Positions 38,279 through 48,949 of a stretch of 64,000 nucleotides of DNA are shown here, piece by piece (within the stretch, counting starts at the first letter, position 1; every line of letters begins with the position of its first letter). Source of the stretch: Mycobacterium ostraviense (lineage in GTDB: Bacteria > Actinomycetota > Actinomycetes > Mycobacteriales > Mycobacteriaceae); assembly GCF_002705925.1 (NCBI RefSeq), contig NZ_NKRE01000001.1:626119-690118 (forward strand). The letters are read 5' to 3'. The position numbers and the translations under genes are program-made. The notes under the pieces were generated by a model that was given only the letters and a program-made list of their open reading frames with translations, was not told the origin of the DNA and did no database searches.

Positions 38279-39325
38279 CTAGTCGAACAGCCCCGGTTGG
38301 CTCAGCCCGCTGACGCCCGCCGGCGGGGTCATGCCCAGGTGCGTCCAGGCGAGCGCGGTGGCCACCCGACCGCGCGGCGTGCGGGCGATCATCCCGGCGC
38401 GCACCAGAAACGGCTCACACACCTCCTCCACCGTGGCCGCCTCCTCGCCGACCGCGACCGCCAGCGTAGACACCCCGACCGGGCCGCCGCCGAAGCTGCG
38501 GGTCAGCGCCGACAGCACCGCGCGGTCCAGCCGGTCCAGGCCAAGCTCGTCGACGTCGTAGACCTCCAGCGCCGACTTGGCGACATCGAGCGTGATCACG
38601 CCGTCGGCGCGGACCTCGGCGAAGTCACGGACGCGCCGCAGTAGCCGGTTGGCGATCCGCGGCGTTCCCCGGGAGCGGCGGGCGATCTCCGCTCCGGCCT
38701 CGGCACCCAGTTCGATGCCCAGGATGCCGGCCGAGCGGGCCAGCACCCGCTCCAGCTCGTGTGGCTCGTAGAAATCCATGTGCGCGGTGAAGCCGAACCG
38801 GTCGCGCAACGGGCCGGTCAGCGCCCCAGACCTGGTGGTGGCACCGACCAAGGTGAACGGTGCGATCTCCAGCGGGATCGAGGTGGCGCCGGGACCCTTG
38901 CCGACCACCACGTCGACCCTGAAGTCCTCCATCGCCAGATACAACATTTCCTCGGCGGGCCGGGCGATACGGTGGATCTCGTCGATGAACAGCACGTCAT
39001 GCTCGACCAGGTTGGACAGCATCGCGGCCAGGTCGCCCGCACGTTCCAACGCCGGCCCCGACGTCACCCGAAGCGACGACCCGAGCTCGCCGGCGATGAT
39101 CATCGCCAGCGACGTCTTACCCAGACCCGGGGGGCCGGACAGCAGGATGTGATCCGGTGTGCCGCCGCGGTTTCGGGCTCCCTCGATGACCAGCTGGAGC
39201 TGTTCGCGCACCCGCGGCTGGCCGATGAAGTCGCGCAACGAGCGGGGCCGCAGGCTGCCGTCGATATCGCCCTCGCCCACGGCCAGCGCCGGCGATACGT
39301 CGCGGTCGGGTGGTTCGTCGCTCAT
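38279..39325 (-). CDS. ruvB: Holliday junction branch migration ATPase RuvB
   Basis: The 348-residue AAA+ protein has the Walker [17 protein letters not shown], Walker [18 protein letters not shown], sensor region [20 protein letters not shown], and a C-terminal winged helix (VREFA-type). It drives branch migration with RuvA. The start overlaps the ruvA stop by 4 bp. Its stop is 8 bp from the convergent PE_PGRS stop. Confidence 0.98.
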   Translation of the reverse strand: MSDEPPDRDVSPALAVGEGDIDGSLRPRSLRDFIGQPRVREQLQLVIEGARNRGGTPDHILLSGPPGLGKTSLAMIIAGELGSSLRVTSGPALERAGDLAAMLSNLVEHDVLFIDEIHRIARPAEEMLYLAMEDFRVDVVVGKGPGATSIPLEIAPFTLVGATTRSGALTGPLRDRFGFTAHMDFYEPHELERVLARSAGILGIELGAEAGAEIARRSRGTPRIANRLLRRVRDFAEVRADGVITLDVAKSALEVYDVDELGLDRLDRAVLSALTRSFGGGPVGVSTLAVAVGEEAATVEEVCEPFLVRAGMIARTPRGRVATALAWTHLGMTPPAGVSGLSQPGLFD

Positions 39326-39909
39326 CGGGCCTTGCTCAGTAGCGCCAGGGCGGCCCGCAAGGCGCCCGACGTCGTGGCCTCGGGCTCGCCGGCCAGCACC
39401 TTGTCGATGGCCTCCTCGGCCTGCTTGGCGGCAAAGCCCAGCCCGACGAGGGCCTCCACCACCGGAGTGCGCACCGCATGGCCGTTGACTGGGGGAGCGG
39501 CCGCTCCCGCCGGGCCCACTTTGTCGCGCAACTCCAGCACCATCCGTTCGGCGCCGCGTTTGCCGATGCCGGGCACTCGCGTCAACGCCGCGACATCGCC
39601 GTCGGCCAGCGACCGGCGCAGCGCCGCGGCGTCGTGTACTGCCAGCGTCGCCATCGCCAGCCGGGGCCCGACACCGGTGACCGACAACAACGTCAGGAAC
39701 AGGTCGCGAGTTTGCCGGTCGCCGAATCCGTACAGCGTCATCGAATCCTCGCGCACGATCATCGCCGTGACCAGCCGCGCCTCGGTTCCCGGCCGCAACG
39801 TCGCCAGCGTCGACGGCGTCGCGTTCACCCGGTAACCCACCCCGGCGGCCTCGATCACCACGTGATCGAGTGCGACCTCAAGCACTTCACCGCGGACCGA
39901 GGCGATCAT
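39322..39909 (-). CDS. ruvA: Holliday junction DNA-binding protein RuvA
   Basis: The 195-residue protein starts ATG 39909 ([17 protein letters not shown]). It has the N-terminal OB domain, two helix-hairpin-helix motifs ([15 protein letters not shown] and [17 protein letters not shown]) and a C-terminal UBA-like domain ([18 protein letters not shown]) that contacts RuvB. Overlaps ruvC and ruvB by 4 bp each, so the three are translationally coupled. Confidence 0.97.
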   Translation of the reverse strand: MIASVRGEVLEVALDHVVIEAAGVGYRVNATPSTLATLRPGTEARLVTAMIVREDSMTLYGFGDRQTRDLFLTLLSVTGVGPRLAMATLAVHDAAALRRSLADGDVAALTRVPGIGKRGAERMVLELRDKVGPAGAAAPPVNGHAVRTPVVEALVGLGFAAKQAEEAIDKVLAGEPEATTSGALRAALALLSKAR

Positions 39910-40460
39910 CGCGCGGCCTTCAGCTTGGCCAGATAGGCGTGCCGCTGCTGGGCCGCCAGCGCCTCGGCCCGCGCGATCCGGGCGATCATCGGCGCCCGCC
40001 AGCAATGGCAGATCGCCAGCGCCAACGCGTCGGCCGCATCGGCCGGCGTCGGTTTTGCTTGCAGCGCAAGGATTCTGGTGACCATCGCGGTGACCTGAGC
40101 CTTGTCGGCGCCACCGTTTCCGGTGACCGCGGCCTTGACCTCGCTGGGGGTGTGAAAGTGGACGTCGATGTCGCGTTTTGCCGCCGCCAGGGCGATCACT
40201 CCCCCGGCCTGCGCGGTGCCCATCACCGTCGCTACGTTCTGCTGGGAGAACACCCGCTCGATGGCCAGTACGTCGGGACGGTGGGTGTCCAGCCAGTGCT
40301 CGACGGCGTCATTGATGGCCAGCAGCCGCTTCGACAGCGCCGTATCCGAGGGGGTGCGCACCACGTCGACATCGAGCGCGACGAGGTCCCGGCCCCGTCC
40401 GCTTTCCACCAGCGACAGACCGCACCGCGTCAACCCGGGATCGACTCCCATTACCCGCAC
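39906..40460 (-). CDS. ruvC: Holliday junction resolvase RuvC
   Basis: The 184-residue protein starts at GTG 40460 ([16 protein letters not shown]) with AAGGGA upstream. Catalytic acids appear in VMGVDPG, AIERVF and the C-terminal [11 protein letters not shown] (the DAxDA pattern). It cuts Holliday junctions. A start further upstream at 40478 is possible but gives a non-conserved extension. The 198 bp between ruvC and the next gene (40461-40658) show no feature I recognise. Confidence 0.96.
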   Translation of the reverse strand: MRVMGVDPGLTRCGLSLVESGRGRDLVALDVDVVRTPSDTALSKRLLAINDAVEHWLDTHRPDVLAIERVFSQQNVATVMGTAQAGGVIALAAAKRDIDVHFHTPSEVKAAVTGNGGADKAQVTAMVTRILALQAKPTPADAADALALAICHCWRAPMIARIARAEALAAQQRHAYLAKLKAAR

Positions 40461-40658
40461 CGCATTGTCCCTTCGCACACCCCTTCACACCGAACAGCTG
40501 TTCGATAGCCTAGCGGCTGGGTGTGACAGGGCCGGGCAGGACACGCGGTGCAAACGCACGTCCCGCGGCGACCCTGACGCATGCCTCTTATCGGGACCGG
40601 TCCGGTGCAAAGCTGTTACGTTAGGGCGCACATCGACTCGCCGTAGGGAAGGGTTGGG

Positions 40659-41267
40659 GTGGGATCACTGCTGGTGGTGCTCGCGGTGGCATTGTTCATC
40701 GCGTCACTTCTCGTTCTCGTCGTCGCTCTCAAGCGTCCCAAGACCCCGACACCACCGGGCAACCGACAAGATCCCTTGTCGTTCAACGCGCTGCCGCAGT
40801 TCGGCCCGCGGCAACTCGGCCCCGGCGCCATCGTCAGCTACGGCGGTGTCGACTATGTGGTTCGCGGCTCGGTCACCTTCCGCCAGGGACCGTTCGTCTG
40901 GTGGGAGCACTTGCTGGAGGGCGGTGACCAGCCGATGTGGTTCAGCGTCGAAGACGACGACGGGCGCCTCGAGCTGGCCATGTGGGTGAAACGCACCGAC
41001 CCTGCGCTGCAGCCCGACGGCGAACAGGTGCTCGATGGTGTGACGTTTCACGAGTCGGAGCGCGGCCATGCCGGCTACACCACCGAGGGGACGACGGGCC
41101 TGCCGGCGGGCGGCGAGATGGACTACGTCGACTACACCGGCCCCGACGAGAGCGTCTTGTTGTCATTCGAGCGCTGGGCACCCGACATGCCCTGGGAGAT
41201 ATCCACCGGCAAAGCGGTGCTGCCCGGCGAACTGACCGTCTACCCCGCTCCCCCGGCGTCCGCATAG
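40659..41267 (+). CDS. DUF4178-type membrane-anchored protein (Rv2597-like)
   Basis: The 202-residue protein has one N-terminal transmembrane segment (LLVVLAVALFIASLLVLVVAL), a Pro-rich linker, and a beta-rich domain with IVSYGGVDYVVRGSVTFRQG and SVEDDDGRLELAMWV. It starts GTG 40659 after AGGGAAGGG. It is the first gene of a five-gene operon ending in speE, with a domain set (DUF4178, DUF2617-like, DUF4247, DUF350, SpeE-like) that is seen together in many bacteria. Function is unknown; the group has been linked to membrane or envelope metabolism. Confidence 0.85.
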   Translation: MGSLLVVLAVALFIASLLVLVVALKRPKTPTPPGNRQDPLSFNALPQFGPRQLGPGAIVSYGGVDYVVRGSVTFRQGPFVWWEHLLEGGDQPMWFSVEDDDGRLELAMWVKRTDPALQPDGEQVLDGVTFHESERGHAGYTTEGTTGLPAGGEMDYVDYTGPDESVLLSFERWAPDMPWEISTGKAVLPGELTVYPAPPASA

Positions 41268-41275
41268 GACCATCG

Positions 41276-41779
41276 GTGCCGCTTCATCAGCTCGCGGTCG
41301 CTCCGGCTGACGTATCGGGAGCCCGGCTGCGACTGGCCATCAACGCGCCGCCGCCGCGGCCTCTGGCCACCTATCGGATGGACCACCCCGGCGGCGGGAC
41401 CCTGCTGCTCGGCGTTCTGGGGGCATCGCATGTCGTCACCGTGAACCACGGTGACACAAGGTTTTCGGAGCAGATTTCGTGTTCGGCCCGCAACCAGGGC
41501 GAGAGTCTGCCGACGCACAGTGAGGCTCCCGGCTACCGCCTGCAATCCCGTAGCGACACCCACGACGAGTCGACGTTCCGCCGCCTCGCACACGAGCTTC
41601 GCCAGCGGTGCGCGCGCGACGACGGGTGGCTGGGCGGCATGTTCCCGGGCGATGACGCCGCGCTGACCGCGCTGGCGGCCGAACCCCACGGCACCGGCTG
41701 GCGCTGGCAGACCTGGCACCTCTATCCGACCGGCTCCGGCGGCTCGGTGGTGCATACCGCAAGCCGGTGGCAACCGTGA
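41276..41779 (+). CDS. Conserved protein, DUF2617-like (Rv2598-like)
   Basis: The 167-residue protein starts at GTG 41276, 8 bp after the previous stop. No signal or membrane segment. Conserved features include LLLGVLGASHVVTV, HDESTFRRLAHELRQR and GWRWQTWHLYP. I match it to the hypothetical protein at this locus in mycobacteria, probably DUF2617. Its stop overlaps the next start as GTGA. Confidence 0.75.
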   Translation: MPLHQLAVAPADVSGARLRLAINAPPPRPLATYRMDHPGGGTLLLGVLGASHVVTVNHGDTRFSEQISCSARNQGESLPTHSEAPGYRLQSRSDTHDESTFRRLAHELRQRCARDDGWLGGMFPGDDAALTALAAEPHGTGWRWQTWHLYPTGSGGSVVHTASRWQP

Positions 41780-42207
41780 GCCGCAACCGGCTGTTTCTGA
41801 TTGCCGGGGGGCTGGCCGTCGCCGCCACGGTGTCGTTGGTTTCCGGAGTAGTGCTGCTGAACAAGAACATCAGCTCGTATATCGCGTCTCACTATCGCGA
41901 AGAATCCCGCGACGCCAACGGCACGCGTTACCTGTGCACCGGATCAGCACATCAGGTGGCCGACACGCTGGCCCGCTATCAGTCGCCCGCAGCACGCGCG
42001 GCCAGCGCAGACAACGAATACCTGCGCTACCGCAACAACATCGTGGTCGTCGGCCCCGACGGCTCCTACCCGTGCAGCATCCGTGTCGAACCCCTTAGTG
42101 CCGGCTACAGCCACGGCTCCTTCGTCTTCCTCGGCCCCGGATTCACCCCCGGGTCTCCGTCGGGCGGCTCCGGCGGCAGCCCCGGCGGGCCGGGCGGCAG
42201 CAAGTAG
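41776..42207 (+). CDS. Membrane-anchored DUF4247-type protein (Rv2599-like)
   Basis: The 143-residue product starts at GTG 41776, overlapping the previous stop by 4 bp. One signal-anchor helix ([23 protein letters not shown]) precedes an extracytoplasmic domain with [14 protein letters not shown] and [10 protein letters not shown] (two Cys, probable disulfide). The tail is Gly/Ser-rich with a GGSGGSPGG run. Membership in the SpeE operon suggests a role with the other membrane proteins here. Confidence 0.78.
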   Translation: MSRNRLFLIAGGLAVAATVSLVSGVVLLNKNISSYIASHYREESRDANGTRYLCTGSAHQVADTLARYQSPAARAASADNEYLRYRNNIVVVGPDGSYPCSIRVEPLSAGYSHGSFVFLGPGFTPGSPSGGSGGSPGGPGGSK

Positions 42208-42232
42208 GACGAGTAACGCAAAGGAGACAGCA

Positions 42233-42700
42233 ATGCGCCAGTTGTATGCGGCGGGAGTCGATTTCGGCACCGTCAACCTCACCCCGATCCTGCATGGCGT
42301 GGTGGCGACCATTTTGTACTTCCTGGTGGGTGCCGCCGTCCTGGTCGCGGGTTTCCTGATGGTCGATGTGCTGACCCCGGGCAACCTGCGCCGCCTGGTG
42401 TTCATCGATCGGCGGCCCAACGCCGTCGTCCTGGCCTCGGCGATGTATGCGGCTTTGGCCATCGTCATCATTACCGCCATTCACACCAGCTCCAGCCAGC
42501 TGGGTCAGGGGCTGGTCGACGTCGCGGTCTACGGGGGCGTCGGGGTGGCGCTGCAGGGGGCGGCACTGCTCATTCTCGAGATCGCCGTGCCCGGTCGCTT
42601 CCGGGAGCTCGTCGAGGAACCCACGCTGCATCCGGCGGCATTCGCCACGGCGGTGATGATGCTGGCCGTCGGAGGTGTGATCGCCGCCGCGCTGTCATGA
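42233..42700 (+). CDS. DUF350 membrane protein (Rv2600-like)
   Basis: The 155-residue protein starts ATG 42233 with AAAGGAG 9 nt upstream. Four transmembrane helices: [59 protein letters not shown] and [18 protein letters not shown]. This is the DUF350 (UPF0719) fold. Stop overlaps the speE start by 4 bp (ATGA). Confidence 0.88.
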   Translation: MRQLYAAGVDFGTVNLTPILHGVVATILYFLVGAAVLVAGFLMVDVLTPGNLRRLVFIDRRPNAVVLASAMYAALAIVIITAIHTSSSQLGQGLVDVAVYGGVGVALQGAALLILEIAVPGRFRELVEEPTLHPAAFATAVMMLAVGGVIAAALS

Positions 42701-44247
42701 CGTCGACGCAGCAGGCGGCGGTTGCGACCTCACCGCGCTGGCGCGCGGTGCTGCTGGCCGCCGTCGCGGCGTGCGCGGCCTGCGGCATCGTCTACGAGCT
42801 CGCGCTGCTTACCCTGTCGGCCAGCCTGGACGGCGACGGCATCGTCGCCACGTCACTGATCGTCGCCGGGTATGTGGCGGCGCTGGGATTGGGCGCCCTG
42901 TTGGTCAGGCCGCTGCTGGCGCGTGCGGCCATCACCTTCATCGCGGTCGAGGTGCTGCTGGGCATCGTCGGAGGCTTGTCGGCGGCGGCGCTGTACGTGA
43001 CGTTCGCGTTCATCGGCGGATCGCTGTGGGTGCTGGCGCTGGGCACCGCGCTGATCGGCGGGCTGGTCGGCGCCGAGGTGCCGCTGCTGATGACGCTGCT
43101 ACAGACCGGCCGGGTGGCCGGAGCGACCGATACCGGCCGGACGCTGGCCAACCTGACCGCGGCCGATTATCTGGGCGCGTTGCTCGGCGGGCTCAGTTGG
43201 CCGTTTCTGCTGCTGCCGCATCTGGGGATGATCCGCGGCGCGGCGGCCACCGGCATCGTCAATCTGGTCGCCGCGGCCGTCGTGTCGATCTTCCTGCTGC
43301 GGCGGGTCGTCGGTGTTCGTCAGCTGGTGACGGCGCTGGGGGCGCTGGCCGCGGCACTTGGGCTGCTGGTGACGCTGTTGGTGAATGCGCGCGGTATCGA
43401 GACGACCAGCCGGCAGCGGCTCTACGCCGACCCGATCATCGCCTACCGGCACACGCCCTACCAGGAGATCGTGGTCACGCGGCGCGGTGACGACCTGCGG
43501 CTCTACCTCGACGGGGGATTGCAGTTCTCCACGGTGGACGAGTACCGCTACACCGAAAGCCTGGTCTATCCCGCGCTCGGCTCTGATGCGCGTTCGGTTC
43601 TGGTGCTGGGTGGTGGCGACGGGCTGGCCGCCCGCGAGCTATTGCGCCAACCCGGTGTGCGGCAGATCGTTCAGGTCGAACTTGACCCCGCGGTCATCCA
43701 ATTGGCACGCACCACCCTGCGCGGGGCCAACGGAGGTTCGCTGGACGACCCGCGCGTGCACGTCGTGATCGACGATGCGATGAGCTGGCTGCGCGGCCCG
43801 GACCGGGGGCCCTTCGACGCGGTCATCGTCGACCTGCCCGACCCGGACACACCCGTGCTGGGCCGGCTGTATTCGGCCGAGTTCTACACCCTGGCCACCC
43901 GCGCACTGGCGCCCGGGGGGCTGATGGTGGTGCAAGCGGGCAGCCCGTTCTCGACGCGGACCGCGTTCTGGCGCACGGTCTCGTCGGTGCAGGCCGCGGG
44001 GTACGCGGTGACGCCGTACCACGTTTACGTGCCCACGTTCGGCGACTGGGGCTTCGTCCTGGCGCGCCGCGGGGACGGGGCGCCCACGCCTGAGGTGCCG
44101 GGTGATGCGCCGCCGCTGCGTTTCCTCAACCAGCGGGTGCTCGATGCGGCGACCGTCTTCTCCGGCGACGTTGCGCCACGCCCGCTCGAGCCGTCGACCC
44201 TGGACCATCCGCGCATCGTCGAGGACATGCGGCACGGATACGACTAG
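42697..44247 (+). CDS. speE: Spermidine synthase-like protein with N-terminal membrane domain
   Basis: The 516-residue protein has about seven membrane helices in residues 10-225 and a cytoplasmic polyamine-synthase domain. The domain shows [20 protein letters not shown], the SAM loop [16 protein letters not shown], and [13 protein letters not shown] with the catalytic Asp. It would use decarboxylated SAM as aminopropyl donor, but membrane-fused members may act on other acceptors. It closes the five-gene operon. Matches Rv2601. Confidence 0.92.
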   Translation: MTSTQQAAVATSPRWRAVLLAAVAACAACGIVYELALLTLSASLDGDGIVATSLIVAGYVAALGLGALLVRPLLARAAITFIAVEVLLGIVGGLSAAALYVTFAFIGGSLWVLALGTALIGGLVGAEVPLLMTLLQTGRVAGATDTGRTLANLTAADYLGALLGGLSWPFLLLPHLGMIRGAAATGIVNLVAAAVVSIFLLRRVVGVRQLVTALGALAAALGLLVTLLVNARGIETTSRQRLYADPIIAYRHTPYQEIVVTRRGDDLRLYLDGGLQFSTVDEYRYTESLVYPALGSDARSVLVLGGGDGLAARELLRQPGVRQIVQVELDPAVIQLARTTLRGANGGSLDDPRVHVVIDDAMSWLRGPDRGPFDAVIVDLPDPDTPVLGRLYSAEFYTLATRALAPGGLMVVQAGSPFSTRTAFWRTVSSVQAAGYAVTPYHVYVPTFGDWGFVLARRGDGAPTPEVPGDAPPLRFLNQRVLDAATVFSGDVAPRPLEPSTLDHPRIVEDMRHGYD

Positions 44248-44326
44248 GCCCGCACGTCAGCCGGCGTTAGGCATCGGCGCCGGGACCGCCTTGGCCTGAC
44301 GGCGAAGCCGCGCTCGATGGCCACAG

Positions 44327-45082
44327 TCATTCCTCGTCGAGAGCCGCCAACACCTCGTCGGACACGTCGACATTGGTCCAGACGTTCTGCACGTCGTCGC
44401 TGTCCTCCAGCGCGTCGACGAGCTTGAATACCTTGCGGGCGCCGTCGACGTCCACCGGCACACTGACCGACGGCTGGAAACCGGCTTCGGCCGACTCGTA
44501 GTCAATCCCCGCGTCTTGCAACGCGGTGCGCACCGCGACCAGATCACCGGGCTCGGCGACCACTTCGAAGCTGTCGCCCAGGTCGTTGACCTCCTCGGCA
44601 CCGGCATCCAGCACCGCGGTCAATACGTCGTCCTCGGTCAGGCCGCTCTTGTCCAGGGTGACCACGCCCTTGCGCGAGAACAGATAGGACACCGACCCCG
44701 GATCGGCCATGGTGCCGCCGTTGCGCGTCATGGCCACCCGCACCTCGCTGGCGGCCCGGTTGCGATTGTCGGTCAGGCACTCGATCAACACCGCGACGCC
44801 GTTGGGCGCATAACCCTCGTACATGATGGTCTGCCAGTCGGCGCCCCCGGCTTCCTCACCGGCGCCGCGCTTGCGGGCCCGCTCGATGTTCTCATTGGGC
44901 ACCGAGCTCTTCTTGGCCTTCTGGATGGCGTCGTACAGGGTCGGGTTGCCCGCCGGGTCACCGCCGCCGACGCGGGCTGCGACCTCGATGTTCTTGATCA
45001 GCCGGGCGAACATCTTGCCGCGACGGGCGTCGACGACGGCCTTCTTGTGCTTGGTGGTAGCCCACTTGGAATGGCCGCTCAT
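44327..45082 (-). CDS. YebC/PmpR-family DNA-binding or translation factor (Rv2603c-like)
   Basis: The 251-residue protein starts ATG 45082 ([14 protein letters not shown]). It has the invariant GHSKW N-terminus, [12 protein letters not shown] and [12 protein letters not shown], and a C-terminal domain ending in [13 protein letters not shown]. Family members act as transcription regulators or, in some species, help ribosomes through Pro-rich stretches. It is well conserved at this place in mycobacteria. Confidence 0.95.
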   Translation of the reverse strand: MSGHSKWATTKHKKAVVDARRGKMFARLIKNIEVAARVGGGDPAGNPTLYDAIQKAKKSSVPNENIERARKRGAGEEAGGADWQTIMYEGYAPNGVAVLIECLTDNRNRAASEVRVAMTRNGGTMADPGSVSYLFSRKGVVTLDKSGLTEDDVLTAVLDAGAEEVNDLGDSFEVVAEPGDLVAVRTALQDAGIDYESAEAGFQPSVSVPVDVDGARKVFKLVDALEDSDDVQNVWTNVDVSDEVLAALDEE

Positions 45083-45185
45083 CGGTGTGGTGCACCTCTT
45101 CTTTTTGGGTCTTTGTGGGTTCTGTTTTCGCCAGAAGAGTCTACGTGGACCGCAGGTGCTGGTCGTCTGGCCGGCTCCCGCCCAC

Positions 45186-45242
45186 CGAGCCTGTAATTCT
45201 GCAGGGGAAGTCCGAGTGTGAGCCTGCAAAATTACAGGCTCG
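45186..45242. repeat. 57-bp nested inverted repeat between pdxT and the yebC-like gene
   Basis: CGAGCCTGTAATT (45186-45198) and AATTACAGGCTCG (45230-45242) are perfect 13-bp arms. Inside, CTGCAGG and CCTGCA extend the symmetry, and GAGCCTG also occurs as a direct repeat (45187 and 45220). It could be a terminator for pdxT, a dispersed palindromic element, or a multi-site operator for the yebC-like gene. No T-run follows in the pdxT direction. Confidence 0.55.
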
Positions 45243-45277
45243 ATGATGCTGCGCACCTGACGGCGCCCGATGAGACG

Positions 45278-45874
45278 TCAGCGCCGACCCCGGACGATGT
45301 CGACGAACAGCTGATGGATACGACGATCGCCGGTGATCTCCGGGTGGAACGCCGTCGCCAACACCGCGCCCTGCCGCACCGCGACGATGTGACCCGCGGC
45401 CCGGGCCAGCACCTGCACACCCTCGCCGGCCCGCTCGACCCATGGCGCCCTGATGAACACCGCACGCACCGGGTCGTCCAGGCCCGCGAACGCGATATCG
45501 CCCTCAAACGAATCGACTTGGCGCCCAAAGGCATTGCGCCGCACGATCATATCGATCCCCCGCAGCGGCACGGCCTCGCGGCCGCGGGCGCCGGCGTCCA
45601 GAATTTCGCTGGCCAGCAGGATCATGCCGGCACATGCGCCGTACGCGGGAAGGCCCTCGGCCAGCCGCGCCCGCAGCGGCGCCAGCAATTCGAAGTCGCG
45701 CAGCAGATGGCTGATGGTCGTCGACTCGCCGCCCGGAAGCACCAGCGCATCCACCGCGTCCAGCTCGTCGCGGCGGCGCACCGGCATCGCCTCGGCTCCG
45801 GCTTCACGCAGTGCCGCAAGGTGCTCCCGGGTGTCGCCCTGCAAAGCCAGGACGCCGATCTTCGGCGGGCTCAC
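45278..45874 (-). CDS. pdxT: Glutaminase subunit of pyridoxal 5'-phosphate synthase
   Basis: The 198-residue class I glutamine amidotransferase starts at GTG ([12 protein letters not shown]). The nucleophile Cys is in [11 protein letters not shown], the oxyanion region LPGGESTTI, and the His-Glu pair in FHPEITGD. It releases ammonia from glutamine for PdxS. It overlaps the thioesterase gene by 4 bp. The partner pdxS upstream in this operon is broken, so this subunit has no local partner. Confidence 0.95.
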   Translation of the reverse strand: MSPPKIGVLALQGDTREHLAALREAGAEAMPVRRRDELDAVDALVLPGGESTTISHLLRDFELLAPLRARLAEGLPAYGACAGMILLASEILDAGARGREAVPLRGIDMIVRRNAFGRQVDSFEGDIAFAGLDDPVRAVFIRAPWVERAGEGVQVLARAAGHIVAVRQGAVLATAFHPEITGDRRIHQLFVDIVRGRR

Positions 45875-46707
45875 GGCTGGTATCCGTGGCGATAACGGGT
45901 CAGCCCCTCCTGCATGACTGCCGCCACCAACTCACCGCGTTGGGTAAAGATCTTCCCGTGGGTGAGGGCGCGACCGCCGCCGGCCGACGGCGAGGACTGG
46001 TCGTACAGCAACCATTCGTCGGCGCGGAACGACCGCATGAACCACATCGCGTGGTCCAGCGATGCCACCTGCAGATGCTCTCGCTCCTTGAGGTGGGTGA
46101 CCTGTGCCGAACCGAGCAGGGTGAGGTCGCTCATGTAGGCGAGGGCGCAGATGTGCAGCACCGGATCGTCGGGCAGCGGATCGTGGTGGCGAAACCACAC
46201 CTGCTGCTGGGAAGCCTTGCCGGGCAAACACTGCAACTGCTCCCGCGGCACGATCCGCACGTCCCACTCCTCGAACTGCCGGAAACCGGCGTCGTCGAAT
46301 ACCCGCACCGAGCGCAATCCGGGCAGATCGTCAGGCGGCGGCGCCGCCGGCATCTGGTCCTGGTGGCTGATGCCTTGCTGATGGGTCTGAAAGGACGCTC
46401 CCATGCTGAAGATGATTTCCCCATGCTGGATGGCAGTGACCCGCCTGGTGGCGAACGATCCGCCATCTCGAGTGCGCTCGACCAGAAAAACGGTGCGCTC
46501 CTTGGCATCTCCGGGCCGAAGAAAGTATCCGTGCAACGAATGGACTCGATACGACGGGTCGACGGTGCGCACCGCAGACACCAGCGACTGCCCCGCGACA
46601 TGGCCGCCGAACGTGCGCTGCAAAAAACCTGACTCCGGGCTGAAGACCCTGCCGCGATAGATGTTGACCTCAAGTTGCTCGAGGTCGAGGATCTCTTCGA
46701 TCGCCAC
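45871..46707 (-). CDS. tesB2: Acyl-CoA thioesterase II
   Basis: The 278-residue double hotdog protein starts at GTG 46707. N-terminal hotdog: [26 protein letters not shown]-terminal hotdog: [20 protein letters not shown], with the catalytic Asp/Thr/Gln set expected from TesB. It hydrolyses acyl-CoA. It lies between pdxS and pdxT, the usual mycobacterial arrangement, 9 bp after the end of the pdxS remnant. Confidence 0.93.
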   Translation of the reverse strand: MAIEEILDLEQLEVNIYRGRVFSPESGFLQRTFGGHVAGQSLVSAVRTVDPSYRVHSLHGYFLRPGDAKERTVFLVERTRDGGSFATRRVTAIQHGEIIFSMGASFQTHQQGISHQDQMPAAPPPDDLPGLRSVRVFDDAGFRQFEEWDVRIVPREQLQCLPGKASQQQVWFRHHDPLPDDPVLHICALAYMSDLTLLGSAQVTHLKEREHLQVASLDHAMWFMRSFRADEWLLYDQSSPSAGGGRALTHGKIFTQRGELVAAVMQEGLTRYRHGYQP

Positions 46708-46716
46708 GGAAGGTTC

Positions 46717-47039
46717 TTACCAGCCGCGCTCGGCGAGCCGGTGCGGCTGGGCGATCTGTTCGACGTTGATGCCGACCATCGCCTCGCCCAGCCCGCGCGA
46801 CACCTTGGCCAGCACGTCGGGGTCGTCGTAGAAGGTGGTGGCCTTGACGATCGCGGCGGCCCGGTGCTCGGGGGCGCCGGACCCGCACCGGCACCTTCGG
46901 CGATGCGGGCCTGCTCCGCGGTGACAACGTCCATGATCACGCCGCCCTTGAGCATCTCGGCCATACCACGCTTGACCCGTGCGGTACCGGCCTGGCCGTT
47001 GACCGGCCCGGATGACGGGGCCCCGTTCGAGGTGTCCAC
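46717..47039 (-). pseudogene. pdxS: pdxS with a large internal out-of-frame deletion
   Basis: From GTG 47039 the frame gives an intact N-terminus ([20 protein letters not shown], then [12 protein letters not shown]). It then breaks off into shadow sequence. In another frame the C-terminal end follows immediately: [19 protein letters not shown], then [17 protein letters not shown] and PHRLAERGW with the normal stop. The locus is 323 bp instead of about 900, so about 590 bp encoding most of the barrel and the active-site lysines are gone. The join lies in the GC-rich run CCGGTGCGGGTCCGGCG near 46880. The product cannot make PLP. Confidence 0.9.
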
Positions 47040-47390
47040 TACCTTCTTCTCTCCTTCGATGCGGGCACCAGTCTAGTGGTGAGCGAAAACCGGGTTTTTC
47101 GGCTCCGTACGGCAGTGCGGGCGGTGGTCATGGCCGCGTTCAGGCGGTGAACCAATCGGCCCGCAACCCTTTTGCGTCCCAACGTCGTTGGGCGCCGACG
47201 AAATTTGCCGAAGCCCGGGCGAGCGCCTCCACGCCGTCATACAGTCATTGACGTCCTTTCGGGCAGGACCTCAATTCCATTCGGTTTTCACTCGCCCGTG
47301 CACGGCGACGGTCGGCGTACGAAAGTCCGCGGCCATCGGCGCCACATCGCACGGCAGCTGAGAGCGCCTGCTGCGAAGGAAACGCGTGTC
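47040..47390. other. 351-bp intergenic stretch; pdxH not present
   Basis: Between the pdxS remnant and the PPE gene I find no gene. In M. tuberculosis this place has pdxH (Rv2607) before the PPE gene; no PdxH motif is visible in any frame. CACTCGCCCGTGCACGG and other short GC-rich runs are unremarkable. It must contain the PPE promoter. Confidence 0.6.
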
Positions 47391-48875
47391 ATGAACTTCA
47401 CCGTGCTACCGCCGGAGATCAACTCGGCGCGGATGTACGCCGGTGCCGGTCCGGCGCCGATGTTGGCGGCCGCGGCCGCCTGGGACGGCCTGGCCGCCGA
47501 CCTGCAGGCCTCCGCGGCCTCGTTCGAGTCGGTCGCCTCGGGTCTGGCGGCATCCTGGCAGGGCGCTGCGTGGACCGCGATGACGGCCGCGGCCGCACCG
47601 TATCTGGCCTGGCTGAGCGCGGCCGCGCAGCACGCCGAGCACACGGCCGGGCAGGCCCGGATGGCCGCGAGCACGTTCGAGGCCGCACTGACGGCCACGG
47701 TGCACCCGGCGATGGTCAGCGTCAACCGGACTCAGCTGGTGTCGCTGATCGTGTCGAACCTGCTGGGCCAGAACGCCCCGGCGATCGCGGCCACCGAGGC
47801 CGAATACGAGCAGATGTGGGCCCAGAATGTGGCCGCCATGTCCGGTTACTACTCCAATGCGTCGGCGCTGGCCAGCCGGCTGATGCCATGGCAGCAGCTG
47901 ATGGGCGGCCCGCCGACAACCGGCGCGGGCCCGACGGCGATGGCCCCGGGCACGGCGCTCGTCATGGGCACCGCGTTCCTGCAGCCGACGTCGAGCTATG
48001 TAAGCCGCATCGACCAGTTGTTCATCGCCCCGTTCCACCCGGGCTACCTCGCCCAAGGCCTGTACACCCCGGAGCAGTACTGGCCGCTCACCGGACTGAC
48101 GAGTCTGACCGTCGGCCAGTCGATGGTGCAGAGCGCGAAAGTGCTCAACGACGCGATCATGGCGCAGAACGGCAACCCCACCCTGGTATTCGGCTATTCG
48201 CAGAGCGCCTCGGTTGCCACCTTGGAAATGCAGCACCTGCTGACCCTGCCCGCCGACCAACGGCCCACAGCCGACCAGCTGTCATTTGTGTTGGCCGCCA
48301 ACCCCAACCGCCCCAACGGCGGATTCCTCGAGCGCTTCCACGGTCTGTACATCCCGATTCTGGATCTGCCGTTCTTCGGCGCCACCCCGGCCAACGCCTA
48401 CCCGACCACCGATTACGCGATCCAATATGACTTCCAGGCCGACTTCCCGCAGTACCCGCTCAACCTGCTCGCCGACGCCAACGCCGTTGCGGGCCAGTTC
48501 TACATCCACTCCAGCTACCCGGACCTCACGCCCGCCCAGATCGCCACCGGTGTGGTGCAGCCCGTGTCGCCGGCGGACACCATGACCAAATACATCCTGA
48601 TCCCGACCCACGATCTGCCGCTGCTGAACCCGCTGCGTGCGATCCCCATAGTCGGGAACCCGCTGGCCGACCTGGTGCAACCGGATCTGCGGGTGCTCGT
48701 GGAGTTGGGCTATGACCGCACCGCCTATCAGGATGTGCCCACCCCGGCCGGGCTGTTCCCGCAATTCGACCCGCTTACCGTTGCCGGCCAACTGGTCGAG
48801 GGCGCCGGCCAAGGCGTACACGACGCTATCGTCGACCTGGGATTGCCGCCGCCGCGATTCCCGCAACTGTCCTGA
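47391..48875 (+). CDS. PPE protein with C-terminal PE-PPE serine hydrolase domain (PPE42-like position)
   Basis: The 494-residue protein starts ATG 47391 ([18 protein letters not shown]) with GAAGGAAA upstream. The PPE domain covers about residues 1-180, ending in the WxG-like SWQGAAW and [21 protein letters not shown] alpha/beta hydrolase domain (about 215-440) has the nucleophile GYSQSAS and motifs [15 protein letters not shown] and [15 protein letters not shown]. The expected catalytic Asp and His lie in the C-terminal part. It is likely secreted by a type VII system and may cleave lipid esters. Confidence 0.93.
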   Translation: MNFTVLPPEINSARMYAGAGPAPMLAAAAAWDGLAADLQASAASFESVASGLAASWQGAAWTAMTAAAAPYLAWLSAAAQHAEHTAGQARMAASTFEAALTATVHPAMVSVNRTQLVSLIVSNLLGQNAPAIAATEAEYEQMWAQNVAAMSGYYSNASALASRLMPWQQLMGGPPTTGAGPTAMAPGTALVMGTAFLQPTSSYVSRIDQLFIAPFHPGYLAQGLYTPEQYWPLTGLTSLTVGQSMVQSAKVLNDAIMAQNGNPTLVFGYSQSASVATLEMQHLLTLPADQRPTADQLSFVLAANPNRPNGGFLERFHGLYIPILDLPFFGATPANAYPTTDYAIQYDFQADFPQYPLNLLADANAVAGQFYIHSSYPDLTPAQIATGVVQPVSPADTMTKYILIPTHDLPLLNPLRAIPIVGNPLADLVQPDLRVLVELGYDRTAYQDVPTPAGLFPQFDPLTVAGQLVEGAGQGVHDAIVDLGLPPPRFPQLS

Positions 48876-48949
48876 CCCGGCGCAACCCACCGCAATTCGC
48901 GGGGCTTTCGTCGACGGGCAACGCGTTTGGTCGGCGCTGCGGGCAAAAA

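Noticed and set aside
40461..40658. vapBC toxin-antitoxin genes expected after ruvC from the M. tuberculosis order
   Set aside because: No antitoxin or PIN-domain frame is present in this gap, nor between speE and the yebC-like gene.
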